Shown here piece by piece: positions 54,904 through 64,000 of a stretch of DNA of 64,000 nucleotides. A program made the translations under genes and the position numbers. The stretch spans positions 2,823,001-2,887,000 of the forward strand of contig NZ_JAPEOS010000001.1 of assembly GCF_026340975.1 (NCBI RefSeq), written 5' to 3'. This DNA is from Streptomyces sp. NBC_01214 (GTDB lineage: Bacteria > Actinomycetota > Actinomycetes > Streptomycetales > Streptomycetaceae). The notes below the pieces were generated by a model. It had not been told where the DNA came from and searched no databases. It saw only the letters and a list, made by a program, of their open reading frames with translations. Positions within the stretch are counted from its first letter, which is position 1. Each line of letters begins with the position of its first letter.

Positions 54904-55404
54904 CTAGCGGTACGCGGTGGCGCGGACCGTGTCGCCGCACAGGGCGAACTGGCCGCCGTCGGAGGGGGCCACCTGGAAGCCCGTGCCCATGACGCCGATC
55001 ACCAGCGTGGGGGCGACGGTCGGGTCGGCGCCGGAGGCGCAGAAGCCGTCCGCCTCGCCGAGCACCGGGGTGAAGGTCAGGACCGTCGAGGCGGTCCCGC
55101 CCAGGGGCAGCAGCACCGGCCGGGCCTCGCCCCGGGGGACGACGCGCAGCGGCTTGTTCTGGTCCGGAGAGCCCTGGCCGGCGAGGGCGACCGTCGGGAA
55201 GCCCTGCAGCTGACAGGTCGGGCCGTTGTTGACCACGGTGAACCGCACGTGCGTGGTGTCGGGCCGCTCCGCGCCCGAGTCCGAGAGCAGGTCTCCGGTG
55301 CACGCGGGGACCGGCGCCGCCGCCGCGGGAGTGCCGACGAGCAGTCCGCCCGCCAGCAGGGCCGTCGCGGCGCCCAAGGCAGCCGCCTTCCTGGTCACGC
55401 TCAT
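54904..55404 (-). CDS. Secreted DUF4232-family protein
   Basis: A 166-residue exported protein. The Sec signal (AAALGAATALLAGGLLVGTPAAAAP) is followed by a DUF4232-type domain with CTGDLLSDSG, VVNNGPTCQLQGFPTVAL and a late CGDTVRA; cysteine pairs probably form disulfides. GAGGTGA lies before ATG 55404. The family is common in actinomycetes and has no known function. Confidence 0.78.
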   Translation of the reverse strand: MSVTRKAAALGAATALLAGGLLVGTPAAAAPVPACTGDLLSDSGAERPDTTHVRFTVVNNGPTCQLQGFPTVALAGQGSPDQNKPLRVVPRGEARPVLLPLGGTASTVLTFTPVLGEADGFCASGADPTVAPTLVIGVMGTGFQVAPSDGGQFALCGDTVRATAYR

Positions 55405-55414
55405 GGGTGTCACC

Positions 55415-55921
55415 TCATGCCAGGTAGGAAGATCCCCTTCCACCATCCCACGAGGTGCCGGTGGCGGCCCGGCCGAAGGAGGCCATGACCAGCCCCGGGA
55501 CGGGGGAGAAGTCGAGGCCGCGGGTGAAGCCCAGGCGTTCGTACAAGGTCACTGCGGGGGCGTTCGCCGCGCCCGTGGTGACCTCGACCGGCCGGCCCGG
55601 GAACAGCTCGGTCAGGGCGTGGCGCAGCAACTGCGAGGCGACGCCGCGGCGGAACCAGGCCGGGTCCACGCACAGCCGGTCGATGCAGACGGCGTCGTCG
55701 GCCTCCTCCCACGCGAGGAAACCGGCCGGAACACCGTCCTCGGCGACGGCGCCCACCCAGTTCAGGGGCCGGACCCTCATCTCGGCGAGGCTCTCGCCCA
55801 GCGCCGGGATGCCGTCGAAGCCGATCAGCTCCGCCTCCACCGCGTAGGCGGCCCGCCCGATCCGGTGCACGGCCGCCGCGGTGGCGTCGTCGGTCAGGTC
55901 CAGGAGACGTATCTGCGGCAT
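55415..55921 (-). CDS. GNAT N-acetyltransferase
   Basis: A 168-residue acetyltransferase. LCVDPAWFRRGVASQLLRHALTE is the acetyl-CoA loop, and VTLYERLGFTRG the C-terminal strand. ATG 55921 is used because the fold begins with IRLLDLTDDATAAAVHRIGRAAY; the longer open frame upstream is non-homologous. It ends 11 bp before the DUF4232 start, so co-transcription is possible. Substrate unknown. Confidence 0.75.
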   Translation of the reverse strand: MPQIRLLDLTDDATAAAVHRIGRAAYAVEAELIGFDGIPALGESLAEMRVRPLNWVGAVAEDGVPAGFLAWEEADDAVCIDRLCVDPAWFRRGVASQLLRHALTELFPGRPVEVTTGAANAPAVTLYERLGFTRGLDFSPVPGLVMASFGRAATGTSWDGGRGSSYLA

Positions 55922-56161
55922 GCCGGCCACGCTACCCGCGGCCCGCGCCGAGCGGCCCGGAGTTTTCGGGCGGGCGGCGGCCCGCGGGGCCGAGGGGACG
56001 CCGCGGGGCCCCGCCCCACGGGCCCGACCGCGTCGGCCCCCGGGTGCGGGGGACCCGCTGGGCAGGCCCGGGCGGTAACCGTTTAGCGGCACGGCCGCTC
56101 CGCTCGGTACGATTCAGGCGCGCGGCGTTCGCCCGCGCACCCCCTGAGTCAGGAGAGACCG

Positions 56162-58138
56162 GTGTCAGACGTCCGTGTGATCATCCAACGCGATTCCGAG
56201 CGGGACGAGCGCGTGGTGGCCACGGGCACTACGGCGGCGGAGCTCTTCGCCGGCGAGCGCACCATCGTCGCCGCGCGCATCGCGGGCGAGCTCAAGGACC
56301 TCGCGTACGAGGTGCAGGACGGCGAGACCGTCGAACCGGTGGAGATCTCCTCCGAGGACGGCCTGAACATCCTGCGCCACTCGACCGCGCACGTCATGGC
56401 GCAGGCCGTGCAGGAGCTCTTCCCCGAGGCCAAGCTGGGCATCGGCCCGCCGGTCCAGAACGGCTTCTACTACGACTTCGACGTCGCCCGCCCCTTCACC
56501 CCCGATGACCTCAAGGCCATCGAGAAGAAGATGCAGGAGATCCAGAAGCGCGGCCAGAAGTTCTCCCGCCGCGTGGTCACCGACGAGGCGGCCCGCGAGG
56601 AGCTCGCCGACGAGCCGTACAAGCTGGAGCTCATCGGCATCAAGGGCTCCGCGTCCACCGACGACGGTGCGAACGTCGAGGTGGGCGGCGGCGAGCTGAC
56701 CATCTACGACAACCTGGACGCGAAGACCGGCGACCTGTGCTGGAAGGACCTCTGCCGCGGTCCCCACCTGCCCACCACCCGGAACATCCCGGCGTTCAAG
56801 CTCATGCGCAACGCGGCCGCCTACTGGCGCGGCAGCGAGAAGAACCCGATGCTCCAGCGCATCTACGGCACCGCGTGGCCGTCGAAGGAGGAGCTGAAGG
56901 CCCACCTCGACTTCCTCGCCGAGGCCGAGAAGCGCGACCACCGCAAGCTCGGCAACGAGCTCGACCTCTTCTCCATCCCGGACGAGATCGGCTCCGGCCT
57001 CGCCGTCTTCCACCCGCGCGGCGGCATCATCCGCCGGGTCATGGAGGACTACTCGCGCAAGCGGCACGAGGAGGAGGGCTACGAGTTCGTCTACTCCCCG
57101 CACGCCACCAAGGGCGCCCTCTTCGAGAAGAGCGGCCACCTGGACTGGTACGCGGAGGGCATGTACCCCCCCATGCAGCTCGACGGTGGTACCGACTACT
57201 ACCTCAAGCCCATGAACTGCCCGATGCACAACCTGATCTTCGACGCGCGCGGTCGCTCCTACCGCGAGCTGCCGCTGCGCCTGTTCGAGTTCGGCACCGT
57301 GTACCGGTACGAGAAGTCGGGCGTCGTCCACGGCCTGACCCGCGCCCGCGGCTTCACCCAGGACGACGCGCACATCTACTGCACCCGCGAGCAGATGGCG
57401 GAGGAGCTCGACACGACCCTCACCTTCGTGCTCAACCTGCTGCGCGACTACGGTCTGACCGACTTCTACCTGGAGCTGTCGACCAAGGACCCGGAGAAGT
57501 TCGTCGGCTCGGACGAGGCCTGGGAGGAGGCGACCGCGGTCCTCGCGCAGGTCGCCGAGAAGCAGGGCCTCCCGCTGGTCCCGGATCCGGGCGGCGCAGC
57601 CTTCTACGGTCCGAAGATCTCGGTGCAGTGCAAGGACGCCATCGGCCGCACCTGGCAGATGTCGACCGTGCAGCTCGACTTCAACCTGCCGGAGCGCTTC
57701 AACCTGGAGTACACCGCGCCCGACGGCTCGCGCCAGCGGCCCGTCATGATCCACCGCGCGCTGTTCGGCTCGATCGAGCGGTTCTTCGCCGTGCTGCTGG
57801 AGCACTACGCGGGCGCCATGCCGCCGTGGCTGGCACCGGTCCAGGCGGTCGGCATCCCGATCGGCGACGGGCACGTCGAGTACCTGCAGGAGTTCGCCGC
57901 GGCGGCGAAGAAGCAGGGCCTGCGGGTCGAGGTGGACGCCTCCTCGGACCGGATGCAGAAGAAGATCCGGAACCACCAGAAGCTCAAGGTTCCGTTCATG
58001 ATCATCGTCGGTGACGAGGACATGGCCGCGGGCACCGTCTCCTTCCGCTACCGCGACGGTTCGCAGGAGAACGGCATCGCCAAGGACGAGGCGCTGGCCA
58101 AGCTGGCCAAGGTCGTCGCGGACCGGGTCCAGGTCTGA
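56162..58138 (+). CDS. thrS: Threonyl-tRNA synthetase
   Basis: A 658-residue class II synthetase. Residues ~1-70 form the TGS-like N-terminal domain. The editing domain with [11 protein letters not shown] and CRGPHLP follows to about residue 220. The catalytic core carries class II motifs [33 protein letters not shown] and [14 protein letters not shown]. The C-terminal anticodon-binding domain starts near [19 protein letters not shown] 56162 has CAGGAGAGA upstream. A leader stem is not obvious. Confidence 0.97.
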   Translation: MSDVRVIIQRDSERDERVVATGTTAAELFAGERTIVAARIAGELKDLAYEVQDGETVEPVEISSEDGLNILRHSTAHVMAQAVQELFPEAKLGIGPPVQNGFYYDFDVARPFTPDDLKAIEKKMQEIQKRGQKFSRRVVTDEAAREELADEPYKLELIGIKGSASTDDGANVEVGGGELTIYDNLDAKTGDLCWKDLCRGPHLPTTRNIPAFKLMRNAAAYWRGSEKNPMLQRIYGTAWPSKEELKAHLDFLAEAEKRDHRKLGNELDLFSIPDEIGSGLAVFHPRGGIIRRVMEDYSRKRHEEEGYEFVYSPHATKGALFEKSGHLDWYAEGMYPPMQLDGGTDYYLKPMNCPMHNLIFDARGRSYRELPLRLFEFGTVYRYEKSGVVHGLTRARGFTQDDAHIYCTREQMAEELDTTLTFVLNLLRDYGLTDFYLELSTKDPEKFVGSDEAWEEATAVLAQVAEKQGLPLVPDPGGAAFYGPKISVQCKDAIGRTWQMSTVQLDFNLPERFNLEYTAPDGSRQRPVMIHRALFGSIERFFAVLLEHYAGAMPPWLAPVQAVGIPIGDGHVEYLQEFAAAAKKQGLRVEVDASSDRMQKKIRNHQKLKVPFMIIVGDEDMAAGTVSFRYRDGSQENGIAKDEALAKLAKVVADRVQV

Positions 58139-58174
58139 TCGTCCGATCCGGCACCCGAAGTACCCGAAGCACCT

Positions 58175-58212
58175 GAAGGCCCCCGGGAAGTGATCACTTT
58201 CCGGGGGCCTTC
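58175..58212 (+). terminator. Terminator after thrS
   Basis: GAAGGCCCCCGG (58175-58186) pairs with CCGGGGGCCTTC (58201-58212), and the inner GAAGTGATCACTTT extends the stem with one mismatch. TTCTTC follows. Confidence 0.75.
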
Positions 58213-58247
58213 TTCGTACGCCAGGCCAAGGTCATATGCTTGCCGCC

Positions 58248-58796
58248 ATGACGACTCAGCCGGAGCAGCAGATCGGTGTGGGCACGCAGGACGCGTTCCA
58301 GCGACTGTGGACGCCCCACCGGATGGCCTACATCCAAGGGGAGAACAAGCCGACCGGCCCGGAGGCCGGGGACGGCTGTCCCTTCTGCGGGATTCCGGAC
58401 ATGTCCGACCAGGACGGCCTGGTCGTCGCGCGGGGCCGGCACGTGTACGCGGTGCTGAACCTCTACCCGTACAACGGCGGCCACCTGATGGTGGTCCCGT
58501 ACCGGCACGTCGCCGACTACACCGAGCTGGACGGGCCGGAGACGGCCGAGCTCGCCGACCTCACCAAGCGGGCGATGGTCGCGCTGCGCAAGGCCTCGGG
58601 CGCGCACGGATTCAACATCGGCATGAACCAGGGCGCGGCTGCCGGCGCCGGCATCGCCGCGCACCTGCACCAGCACATCGTGCCCCGCTGGGGCGGGGAC
58701 ACGAACTTCATGCCGGTCGTGGGCCACACCAAGGTGCTGCCCCAACTCCTGGCGGACACCCGCCAGATGCTCGCCGACGCCTGGCCCGTCGACTAG
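58248..58796 (+). CDS. HIT-family hydrolase
   Basis: A 182-residue member of the histidine triad family, which hydrolyses nucleotidyl conjugates. CPFCGIPD is a Zn-binding site, and AAHLHQHIVPRWGGD is the H-x-H-x-H active site. Actinobacteria usually carry this gene beside pgsA, and here pgsA is about 5 kb downstream. TATGCT (58235-58240) ends 7 nt before ATG 58248 with no ribosome binding site, so the transcript is probably leaderless. Confidence 0.87.
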   Translation: MTTQPEQQIGVGTQDAFQRLWTPHRMAYIQGENKPTGPEAGDGCPFCGIPDMSDQDGLVVARGRHVYAVLNLYPYNGGHLMVVPYRHVADYTELDGPETAELADLTKRAMVALRKASGAHGFNIGMNQGAAAGAGIAAHLHQHIVPRWGGDTNFMPVVGHTKVLPQLLADTRQMLADAWPVD

Positions 58797-58831
58797 GCCG
58801 TCTCTTCCCGGTCAGGCCCGATCGGGTCCGC

Positions 58832-59239
58832 TCAGGCCCGGTCGGGGCGGCCCCGCCGCCAGGCCTCCACCTCGGCCTCGACGTCGAACTCCGTCAGGCC
58901 CAGGGGCGGGCCCGGCGGGGGCCTGCGCAGGGCCGCGGCGATCTTCTCGTTGATCTGCGTGAGGACGTCCCGCACCTGGCGTTCGGAGCGGGCCGCCCGG
59001 ACCTTCTCCGCGGCGTCCTCGGCCTCCTTGCGCAGCGCGAGCGCCGGCGGCAGGACGGCGAAGCCCTCGCGGTGCAGCTTGTCCTTGATCCACCACTGCT
59101 CGTCGTAGGGCGCGTCCAGCGAGGCCAGCGGCTTGCCGTAGCCAGGCAGGCTCTTGAACTCGCCCCGTTCGGTGGCCTGTCGGATCTGCCGGTCCACGAA
59201 GGACTCGAAGCTGACACCCGGTGGCTTGCGCTCGGTCAT
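58832..59239 (-). CDS. DUF1992 protein
   Basis: A 135-residue soluble protein of the DUF1992 family, with VDRQIRQATERGEFKSLPGYGKPL near the N-terminus and a charged helical C-terminus. Relatives are described as DnaJ-like homologues, but no J-domain HPD is present. It is convergent with the HIT gene, 36 bp away. Function unknown. Confidence 0.78.
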   Translation of the reverse strand: MTERKPPGVSFESFVDRQIRQATERGEFKSLPGYGKPLASLDAPYDEQWWIKDKLHREGFAVLPPALALRKEAEDAAEKVRAARSERQVRDVLTQINEKIAAALRRPPPGPPLGLTEFDVEAEVEAWRRGRPDRA

Positions 59240-59270
59240 CGTCCCTCCTCGGCCGTCCCCTCCAGCCTAC

Positions 59271-60950
59271 CTACGCGTCGTAGACGTCCGCCTTGCGCGG
59301 GGACGGCTCCTGGACGAGCCCGCTCATGATCGAGGAGCGGTTGGTGAAGCGGTCGGTGTCGACGCCGTTCTCTTCCAGCACCTTGAAGGTCGCCGCGTGG
59401 ATCGACCGCAGGACCGGTGCCACCGTACGCAGGGCGTCGTCCGCCATGAACCGGTGCCGCCACATCGAGCTCGCCCACACGTGGCGCAGGCCGAAGGGCT
59501 CGGGCAGGACCAGCTTGCCGCCGAAGAACTCGAGGAGCGGCGGGTACCAGGTCAGCGGGGCCCGCACGGCGAGGCGCACCACCTCCTGCGCGTCGACCAG
59601 CGGCAGCGGGCGCTCCACGGTCTCCCAGAAGCGGATGCTCTTGGGCACCTCCACGGTCGGAGCCGCGGACTTGCTGGTGAACAGTCCGTGTACGGGGCCC
59701 AGGGCGTGCGCGGTGACGTCCACGCGCAGCGTCTTGTAGAGCACGGTGACCGTGACCAGCATGTTGATGACCAGCTGGCCGTCCCAGAGCGGGTACTGGA
59801 TGCCCAGGTAGTGCCGGTTGCCGGCGCTGAACTGCTGCTCGTTGCAGATCCGGGTGATCTCGTGCGGCTTGATGAGGAAGGCGTCCACGTTCTCGCCGGT
59901 GGGGCGGGCCACCTCGGCGGCGCCCTCGCCGATCGGGGTGACGATCCAGTGCTGGATCGCGGCGGGCGGGAATCCGCCGGTGTGCAGGGGGCCCCGCTCG
60001 AGCTTGCGGAGCTGGGCGTCGATCCCGCGTACGACGTCCCAGCTGCGGAAGGGGTGGATCTCCATGCCCTCGCTCTTGGGTGCCAGCTCCTCGGCCATCT
60101 GCCAGCTGCCCCAGCGGGTGCCCATGCCCAGGATCCCCTTGGGACCCGCGTAGAAGACCTGGTTGCTGTGGTCCTCCGCGGTGAGCTTGGCGAGCTGGTG
60201 GCGCAGGTCCTCGCGCGCCTTCTCGTCGGGGTTGCCGGGCACGGCCTCGGGGATCTTGGCCCCGACCCCGCCGCCCGACAGCAGCCCGTCCCAGCGGGCG
60301 CGCAGGTCCCGGGCGGTGGCCTCGCAGGTGCGGCGGGCGAGCAACCAGCCCAGGGCCGGGGCGATGATCATGCCGCGGGCGTACAGGCCGAGGAAGCCGG
60401 TCAGCGGCAGCTTGAACATCAGGAGGGCCGCCACGGCGCCGACGCCGACCAGGACCGCGGTGCCGATCCAGGAGCTGTGCTTGCCCTCCTTGGCGGCCAG
60501 GGTCTTGCGGAGCTGGAAGAGCCCCAGCCACAGCAGCAGGCCGGGCAGGAACAGCACACCGCAGACCAGCATGATCAGCCGGAGTTTGCGGTCGCGCTCC
60601 TTGCGGATGTGCGAGGCGGCCAGGCAGTGCTCCACCACCGTCTGCGGATCGGCGCCGAAGGACTGGATGAGGGGCTTGCGGCCCGGACCGAGGGCGCGGG
60701 CCTCCACGGCCCGGCAGAAGGCCTCGCCGAGGCTGGGTTCGAAGAGGGAGATCTTCGGCGGTTTGATCGTCGCCGGGTGGTTCTCGTTGTTGGCGGTGAG
60801 TATCTTCTCGAGCTTGCTGTCCTTGCCGCCGTCCCGGTACGCGGCCGAGGCGAGGGCGTTGGTCGCCGCCGTCTGCCCGCCGCCCCCTTGCAGCGGAACC
60901 TGCGCTCCGGGCCTGAAGTCGAATCCGTCGTCCGCCACCGCTGCCCCCAT
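59271..60950 (-). CDS. Large membrane protein, unknown function
   Basis: A 559-residue protein. After ~130 soluble residues come three to four transmembrane helices (LIMLVCGVLFLPGLLLWLGLF, AVLVGVGAVAALLMF, GLYARGMIIAPALGWLLARR). About 300 residues of a soluble domain with LYKTLRVDVTAHALGPVHGLF and GLRHVWASSMWRHRFMADDALRTV follow. No catalytic motif is evident. ATG 60950 has AGGAA upstream, and the upstream extension to 61037 is unrelated. It is downstream of the EF-G-like gene on the same strand, 130 bp away. Confidence 0.68.
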   Translation of the reverse strand: MGAAVADDGFDFRPGAQVPLQGGGGQTAATNALASAAYRDGGKDSKLEKILTANNENHPATIKPPKISLFEPSLGEAFCRAVEARALGPGRKPLIQSFGADPQTVVEHCLAASHIRKERDRKLRLIMLVCGVLFLPGLLLWLGLFQLRKTLAAKEGKHSSWIGTAVLVGVGAVAALLMFKLPLTGFLGLYARGMIIAPALGWLLARRTCEATARDLRARWDGLLSGGGVGAKIPEAVPGNPDEKAREDLRHQLAKLTAEDHSNQVFYAGPKGILGMGTRWGSWQMAEELAPKSEGMEIHPFRSWDVVRGIDAQLRKLERGPLHTGGFPPAAIQHWIVTPIGEGAAEVARPTGENVDAFLIKPHEITRICNEQQFSAGNRHYLGIQYPLWDGQLVINMLVTVTVLYKTLRVDVTAHALGPVHGLFTSKSAAPTVEVPKSIRFWETVERPLPLVDAQEVVRLAVRAPLTWYPPLLEFFGGKLVLPEPFGLRHVWASSMWRHRFMADDALRTVAPVLRSIHAATFKVLEENGVDTDRFTNRSSIMSGLVQEPSPRKADVYDA

Positions 60951-61028
60951 CGCTGTGCGTTCCTGCTCTTTTGGTGCGCCGAAGAGCCTATCGGCGGATC
61001 TCGCCCCATGGTCATGGGACAGGGAAAT

Positions 61029-61060
61029 GCCGCCCACCGCAAGCTGGTTGGGTGGGCGGC
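61029..61060 (-). terminator. Hairpin after the EF-G-like gene
   Basis: GCCGCCCACC (61029-61038) pairs with GGTGGGCGGC (61051-61060) around a 12-nt loop, 20 bp beyond the stop codon at 61080. Confidence 0.6.
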
Positions 61061-61079
61061 CGACCCTGTGCTACACCAA

Positions 61080-63275
61080 TCAGCTTCCCTTCTCGGCCTG
61101 TTCGCGCACCTTTTCCGCGATCTGCGGCGGCATCGGTTCGTGGCGGGCGTACGCCCGGGCGAAGCGGCCCGTGCCGTGCGAGACGGAGCGCAGCTCGACG
61201 GCGTAGCGGCCGATCTCGATCTCCGGGATCTCGGCGCGGACCCGGGTGCGCCCCGGCGTGGCCTGGTCGGTGCCCACGACGCGGCCGCGGCGGCCCGCCA
61301 GGTCGCTCATGACCGGGCCGACGTACTCGTCGGGGACGATGACGGCGAGCTCGGCGACCGGTTCGAGGAGGTCGATCCGGGCCTCGGCGGCGGCCTCCCG
61401 CAGGGCGAGGGCGCCAGCCGTCTGGAAGGCGGCGTCGGAGGAGTCCACCGAGTGCGCCTTGCCGTCGAGGAGGGTGATGCGCACGTCGACCAGGGGGTAG
61501 CCGGCGGCGACCCCGCGGGCGGCCTGGGTGCGTACGCCCTTCTCCACGGACGGGATGAACTGGCGGGGCACGGAGCCGCCGACGACCTTGTCGACGAACT
61601 CGATGCCGCTGCCGGGCGGGAGCGGCTCCACCTCGATCTCGCAGATGGCGAACTGGCCGTGGCCGCCGGACTGTTTGACGTGCCGGCCGCGCCCGGCGGC
61701 CTTGGCGCCGAAGGTCTCGCGCAGGCTCACCTTGTGCGGGACGGGGTCGACCTGGACGCCGTAGCGGGTGCGCAGCCGCTCCAGGGCCACGTCCTGGTGG
61801 GCCTCGCCGAGGCACCACAGGACGACCTGGTGGGTGTGCGGGTTCTGCTCCAGCCGCATGGTCGGGTCCTCGGCGACGAGCCGGGCCAGGCCCTGGGACA
61901 GCTTGTCCTCGTCGGCCTTGCTGTGCGCCTCGATGGCGAGGGGGAGCAGGGGGTCGGGCATGGTCCACGGCGCCATCAGGAGCGGGTCGTCCTTGGCGGA
62001 GAGGGTGTCGCCGGTCTCCGCCCGGGTCAGTTTGGCCACGCAGGCCAGGTCGCCGGCGATGCACCGGGTGAGGACGCGCTGCTGTTTGCCGAAGGGGGAG
62101 GAGAGGGTGCCGACCCGCTCGTCGACATCGTGGTCCTCGTGCCCGCGGTCGGTGAGCCCGTGCCCGCTGACGTGCACGGTCTCCTCGGCCTTCAGGGTGC
62201 CGGAGAAGACGCGTACGAGGGAGACCCGGCCGACGTAGGGGTCGGAGGAGGTCTTGACGACCTCGGCGACGAGGGAGCCGTCGGGATCGCAGGTGACGTC
62301 CGGGCGGGCGGAGCCGTCGGGGCGGGTGACGGGGACGGCGGCGCGCTCCAGGGGGGTGGGGAAGCCGCCGGTGACCAGTTCCAGGAGTTCCACGGTGCCC
62401 AGGCCCTGGCGGGCGCCGTCGGTGGCGGGGGCGGCCATCAGGACGGGGTGGAAGGTGCCGCGCGCCACCGCCCGCTCGAGGTCGTCGACGAGGGTCTTGA
62501 GGTCGATCTCCTCGCCGCCGAGGTAGCGGTCCATGAGGCTCTCGTCCTCGCTCTCGGCGATGATCCCCTCGATGAGCCGGGCGCGGGCGTCGGTGATGAG
62601 GGCGAGCTCGGCCGGGTCCGGGTCGCGCTCCACGCGCTCGCCGGAGGCGTACTCGTAGACGCGCTGGGAGAGCAGGCCGAGCAGGCCGGTGACGGGGGCG
62701 TGCCCGTCGGGGCCGGGCGGGCCGTGCAGGGGGAGGTAGAGGGGGATCACCGCGTCGGGGTCGTCGGCGCCGAAGATCTCGCCGCAGACGGTGGTCATCT
62801 GCGCGTAGTCGGAGCGGGCGGCCTCCAGGTGGGTCACGACGATGGCGCGGGGCATGCCGACGGCCTCGCACTCGTCCCAGACCATGCGGGTGGCGCCGTC
62901 GATCCCGTCCGAGGCCGAGACGACGAAAAGGGCCGCGTCCGCGGCGCGCAGACCGGCCCTGAGTTCCCCGACGAAGTCGGCGTATCCGGGGGTGTCCAGG
63001 ATATTGATCTTGATTCCGCCCCATTCGACGGGGACGAGGGACAGCTGGACGGAGCGCTGTCGGCGGTGCTCGATCTCGTCGTAGTCGGAGACGGTGGCGC
63101 CGTCCTCGACCCGGCCGGCCCGATTGACCGCTCCTGCGGTCAGGGCGAGGGCTTCGACCAGCGTGGTCTTGCCGGATCCGCTGTGGCCGACCAGCACGAC
63201 GTTCCGAATGGACGAGGGGCGGTCGGCCGTCAGTGCCCTGCCGGCGGCTCCGGCGTGGTGTGATGTGGCTCCCAT
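61080..63275 (-). CDS. EF-G-like translational GTPase with altered G4 motif
   Basis: A 731-residue protein homologous to elongation factor G over its full length. It has a P-loop GHSGSGKTT near residue 30, DTPGYADF (G3), domain II, and C-terminal RNA-binding domains ending YARHEPMPPQIAEKVREQ. The guanine-recognition NKxD (G4) is replaced by THLE, and the switch-I RGITI segment reads RSVQL. It is the extra actinobacterial EF-G2-type factor rather than canonical FusA; its function is unsettled. ATG 63275 has GGGAGGT upstream. Confidence 0.85.
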   Translation of the reverse strand: MGATSHHAGAAGRALTADRPSSIRNVVLVGHSGSGKTTLVEALALTAGAVNRAGRVEDGATVSDYDEIEHRRQRSVQLSLVPVEWGGIKINILDTPGYADFVGELRAGLRAADAALFVVSASDGIDGATRMVWDECEAVGMPRAIVVTHLEAARSDYAQMTTVCGEIFGADDPDAVIPLYLPLHGPPGPDGHAPVTGLLGLLSQRVYEYASGERVERDPDPAELALITDARARLIEGIIAESEDESLMDRYLGGEEIDLKTLVDDLERAVARGTFHPVLMAAPATDGARQGLGTVELLELVTGGFPTPLERAAVPVTRPDGSARPDVTCDPDGSLVAEVVKTSSDPYVGRVSLVRVFSGTLKAEETVHVSGHGLTDRGHEDHDVDERVGTLSSPFGKQQRVLTRCIAGDLACVAKLTRAETGDTLSAKDDPLLMAPWTMPDPLLPLAIEAHSKADEDKLSQGLARLVAEDPTMRLEQNPHTHQVVLWCLGEAHQDVALERLRTRYGVQVDPVPHKVSLRETFGAKAAGRGRHVKQSGGHGQFAICEIEVEPLPPGSGIEFVDKVVGGSVPRQFIPSVEKGVRTQAARGVAAGYPLVDVRITLLDGKAHSVDSSDAAFQTAGALALREAAAEARIDLLEPVAELAVIVPDEYVGPVMSDLAGRRGRVVGTDQATPGRTRVRAEIPEIEIGRYAVELRSVSHGTGRFARAYARHEPMPPQIAEKVREQAEKGS

Positions 63276-63588
63276 GATGCTCGTACCTCCCGGTGGTGAC
63301 GGTGAGGAGGGTCGGGTGGTGTGGGGACGGGTGTCCGGATCGGGTGTCCCGGCCTCCTCCGCGGAGGAGGAACGAGTGGTTCTTCGAGCTTTGCACTGGT
63401 GTCACATCCCGTCCATACGTCGTACCGGGGACGTACGCGGGGCCCACCGGAGGCGGTCCACGACGTGACGTACGTCTTACGTGACACGAACCGGTGGGTG
63501 CGCGGCGTTCGCGCGGTGGCGTGCTGGCTACGATGGGCCAGCCGGTGGCCGTGGTGGCCGTGCGGCCCAGCGACCCTCCGGGAAGGCC
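63276..63588. promoter_or_regulatory. Divergent promoter region with palindromes
   Basis: This region lies between the EF-G-like gene and pgsA. It holds a perfect 18-bp palindrome CCTCCTCCGCGGAGGAGG (63353-63370) and GACGTACGTC (63467-63476). No gene is supported here. Confidence 0.5.
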
Positions 63589-64000
63589 ATGCTGAACAAG
63601 TACGCGCGTGCATTCTTCACGCGTGTTCTCACGCCATTCGCCGCATTTCTGCTCAGGCGGGGGGTGAGCCCGGACGCGGTCACCCTGATCGGCACGGCCG
63701 GAGTGGTGGCCGGAGCGCTGTGGTTCTTCCCCCGCGGCGAGTTCTTCTGGGGCACCATCACCATCACCCTCTTCGTCTTCTCCGACCTGGTGGACGGGAA
63801 CATGGCCCGCCAGGCCGGCATCTCCAGCCGGTGGGGAGCCTTCCTCGACTCCACCCTCGACCGGGTGGCGGACGCGGCGATCTTCGGCGGCCTCGCGCTC
63901 TGGTACGCGGGCAATGGGAACGACAACGCACTGTGTGCGGTGGCGATCTTCTGCCTGGCCAGTGGCCAGGTGGTCTCCTACACCAAGGCGCGCGGCGAGT
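63589..64000 (+). CDS. pgsA: Phosphatidylinositol-phosphate synthase (CDP-alcohol phosphatidyltransferase), truncated by window end
   Basis: The first 137 residues of a CDP-alcohol phosphatidyltransferase. The CDP-binding signature D-x2-D-G-x2-A-R-x8-G-x3-D-x3-D is complete (SDLVDGNMARQAGISSRW followed by GAFLDSTLD). Transmembrane helices surround it. The actinobacterial enzyme makes phosphatidylinositol phosphate for PIM and other lipids; naming as pgsA rests on the family and its neighbourhood with a HIT protein. ATG 63589 is preceded by GGGAAGG. It runs off the window. Confidence 0.87.
   Translation, partial: MLNKYARAFFTRVLTPFAAFLLRRGVSPDAVTLIGTAGVVAGALWFFPRGEFFWGTITITLFVFSDLVDGNMARQAGISSRWGAFLDSTLDRVADAAIFGGLALWYAGNGNDNALCAVAIFCLASGQVVSYTKARGE

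Noticed and set aside
54714..54907. CTAG target duplications around the candidate MITE
   Set aside because: Both CTAG copies are parts of stop codons of the flanking genes, so they are not proof of a transposition event.
59154..63263. 1369-codon forward open frame opposite the EF-G-like gene
   Set aside because: It is an antisense artefact of high GC; the reverse-strand gene has clear homology.

Overview
The window is high-GC actinomycete chromosome, almost certainly Streptomyces. Signs of this are the strong third-position GC bias, an SsgB sporulation protein, an NsdA-type TPR regulator, Tat-exported enzymes, rare TTA codons, an argCJBDR/argGH region and an actinobacterial PgsA-type phosphatidylinositol-phosphate synthase. 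The gene order (arg genes, metNIQ, cob genes, ssgB, thrS, HIT protein, pgsA) matches what I recall of the S. coelicolor core around SCO1527-SCO1593. No prophage, integrase, transposase gene, CRISPR array or biosynthetic cluster was found. The region is mostly conserved core with local oddities.

Layout. 1-9.2 kb: a 5'-truncated PP2C phosphatase remnant beside a dispersed repeat, an NsdA-like regulator, a NUDIX hydrolase, hydroxyacyl-CoA dehydrogenase, a Tat-exported GHL10 hydrolase, a divergent EamA transporter/MocR regulator pair sharing one CATG, a phosphatase-fold protein lacking both catalytic histidines, and a GNAT. 9.2-20.3 kb: argCJBDR behind an ARG box, then an unknown membrane protein and an opposing HEAT-repeat/L,D-transpeptidase pair, then argG (second ARG box) and argH. 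20.3-28.7 kb: a HAD protein, a TetR/MFS operon, a right-handed-helix membrane protein with a TTA codon, an acyltransferase, GlpQ, a TTA-containing sigma factor, a GNAT and two small membrane proteins. 28.7-32.1 kb: the metNIQ methionine importer behind a 28-residue leader peptide ending in alternating Cys and Met. 32.2-40.2 kb: cobalamin genes (cobL, a BluB-CobT fusion with a roughly 490-residue disordered N-terminus, cobA) and an RNA methyltransferase.

40.2-52 kb: a Ser/Thr kinase, a 61-residue membrane protein, a five-tRNA cluster (Gly, Cys, three Val-GAC), the pabB/pabC pair, a tandem GNAT, a DsbA-like protein, a previously easy-to-miss 53-residue membrane protein overlapping a CGNR regulator, ssgB, a PGPGW protein, and two tRNA-Val(CAC) genes flanking a 779-residue membrane protein. 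52-64 kb: a DnaQ-like exonuclease facing a DUF4365/unknown operon, a candidate 165-bp MITE, a DUF4232 secreted protein, a GNAT, thrS, a HIT protein, a DUF1992 protein, a large membrane protein, a GTPase related to EF-G with a degenerate guanine-binding motif, and the start of pgsA.

Regulation. Many genes carry a TANNNT hexamer 6-8 nt before the start codon with no Shine-Dalgarno sequence, so leaderless transcription looks common here. The observations most worth following are the Cys/Met leader and its competing hairpins, the shared-start divergent promoter, the catalytically dead phosphatase homologue, the disordered BluB-CobT fusion and the DUF4365 operon.
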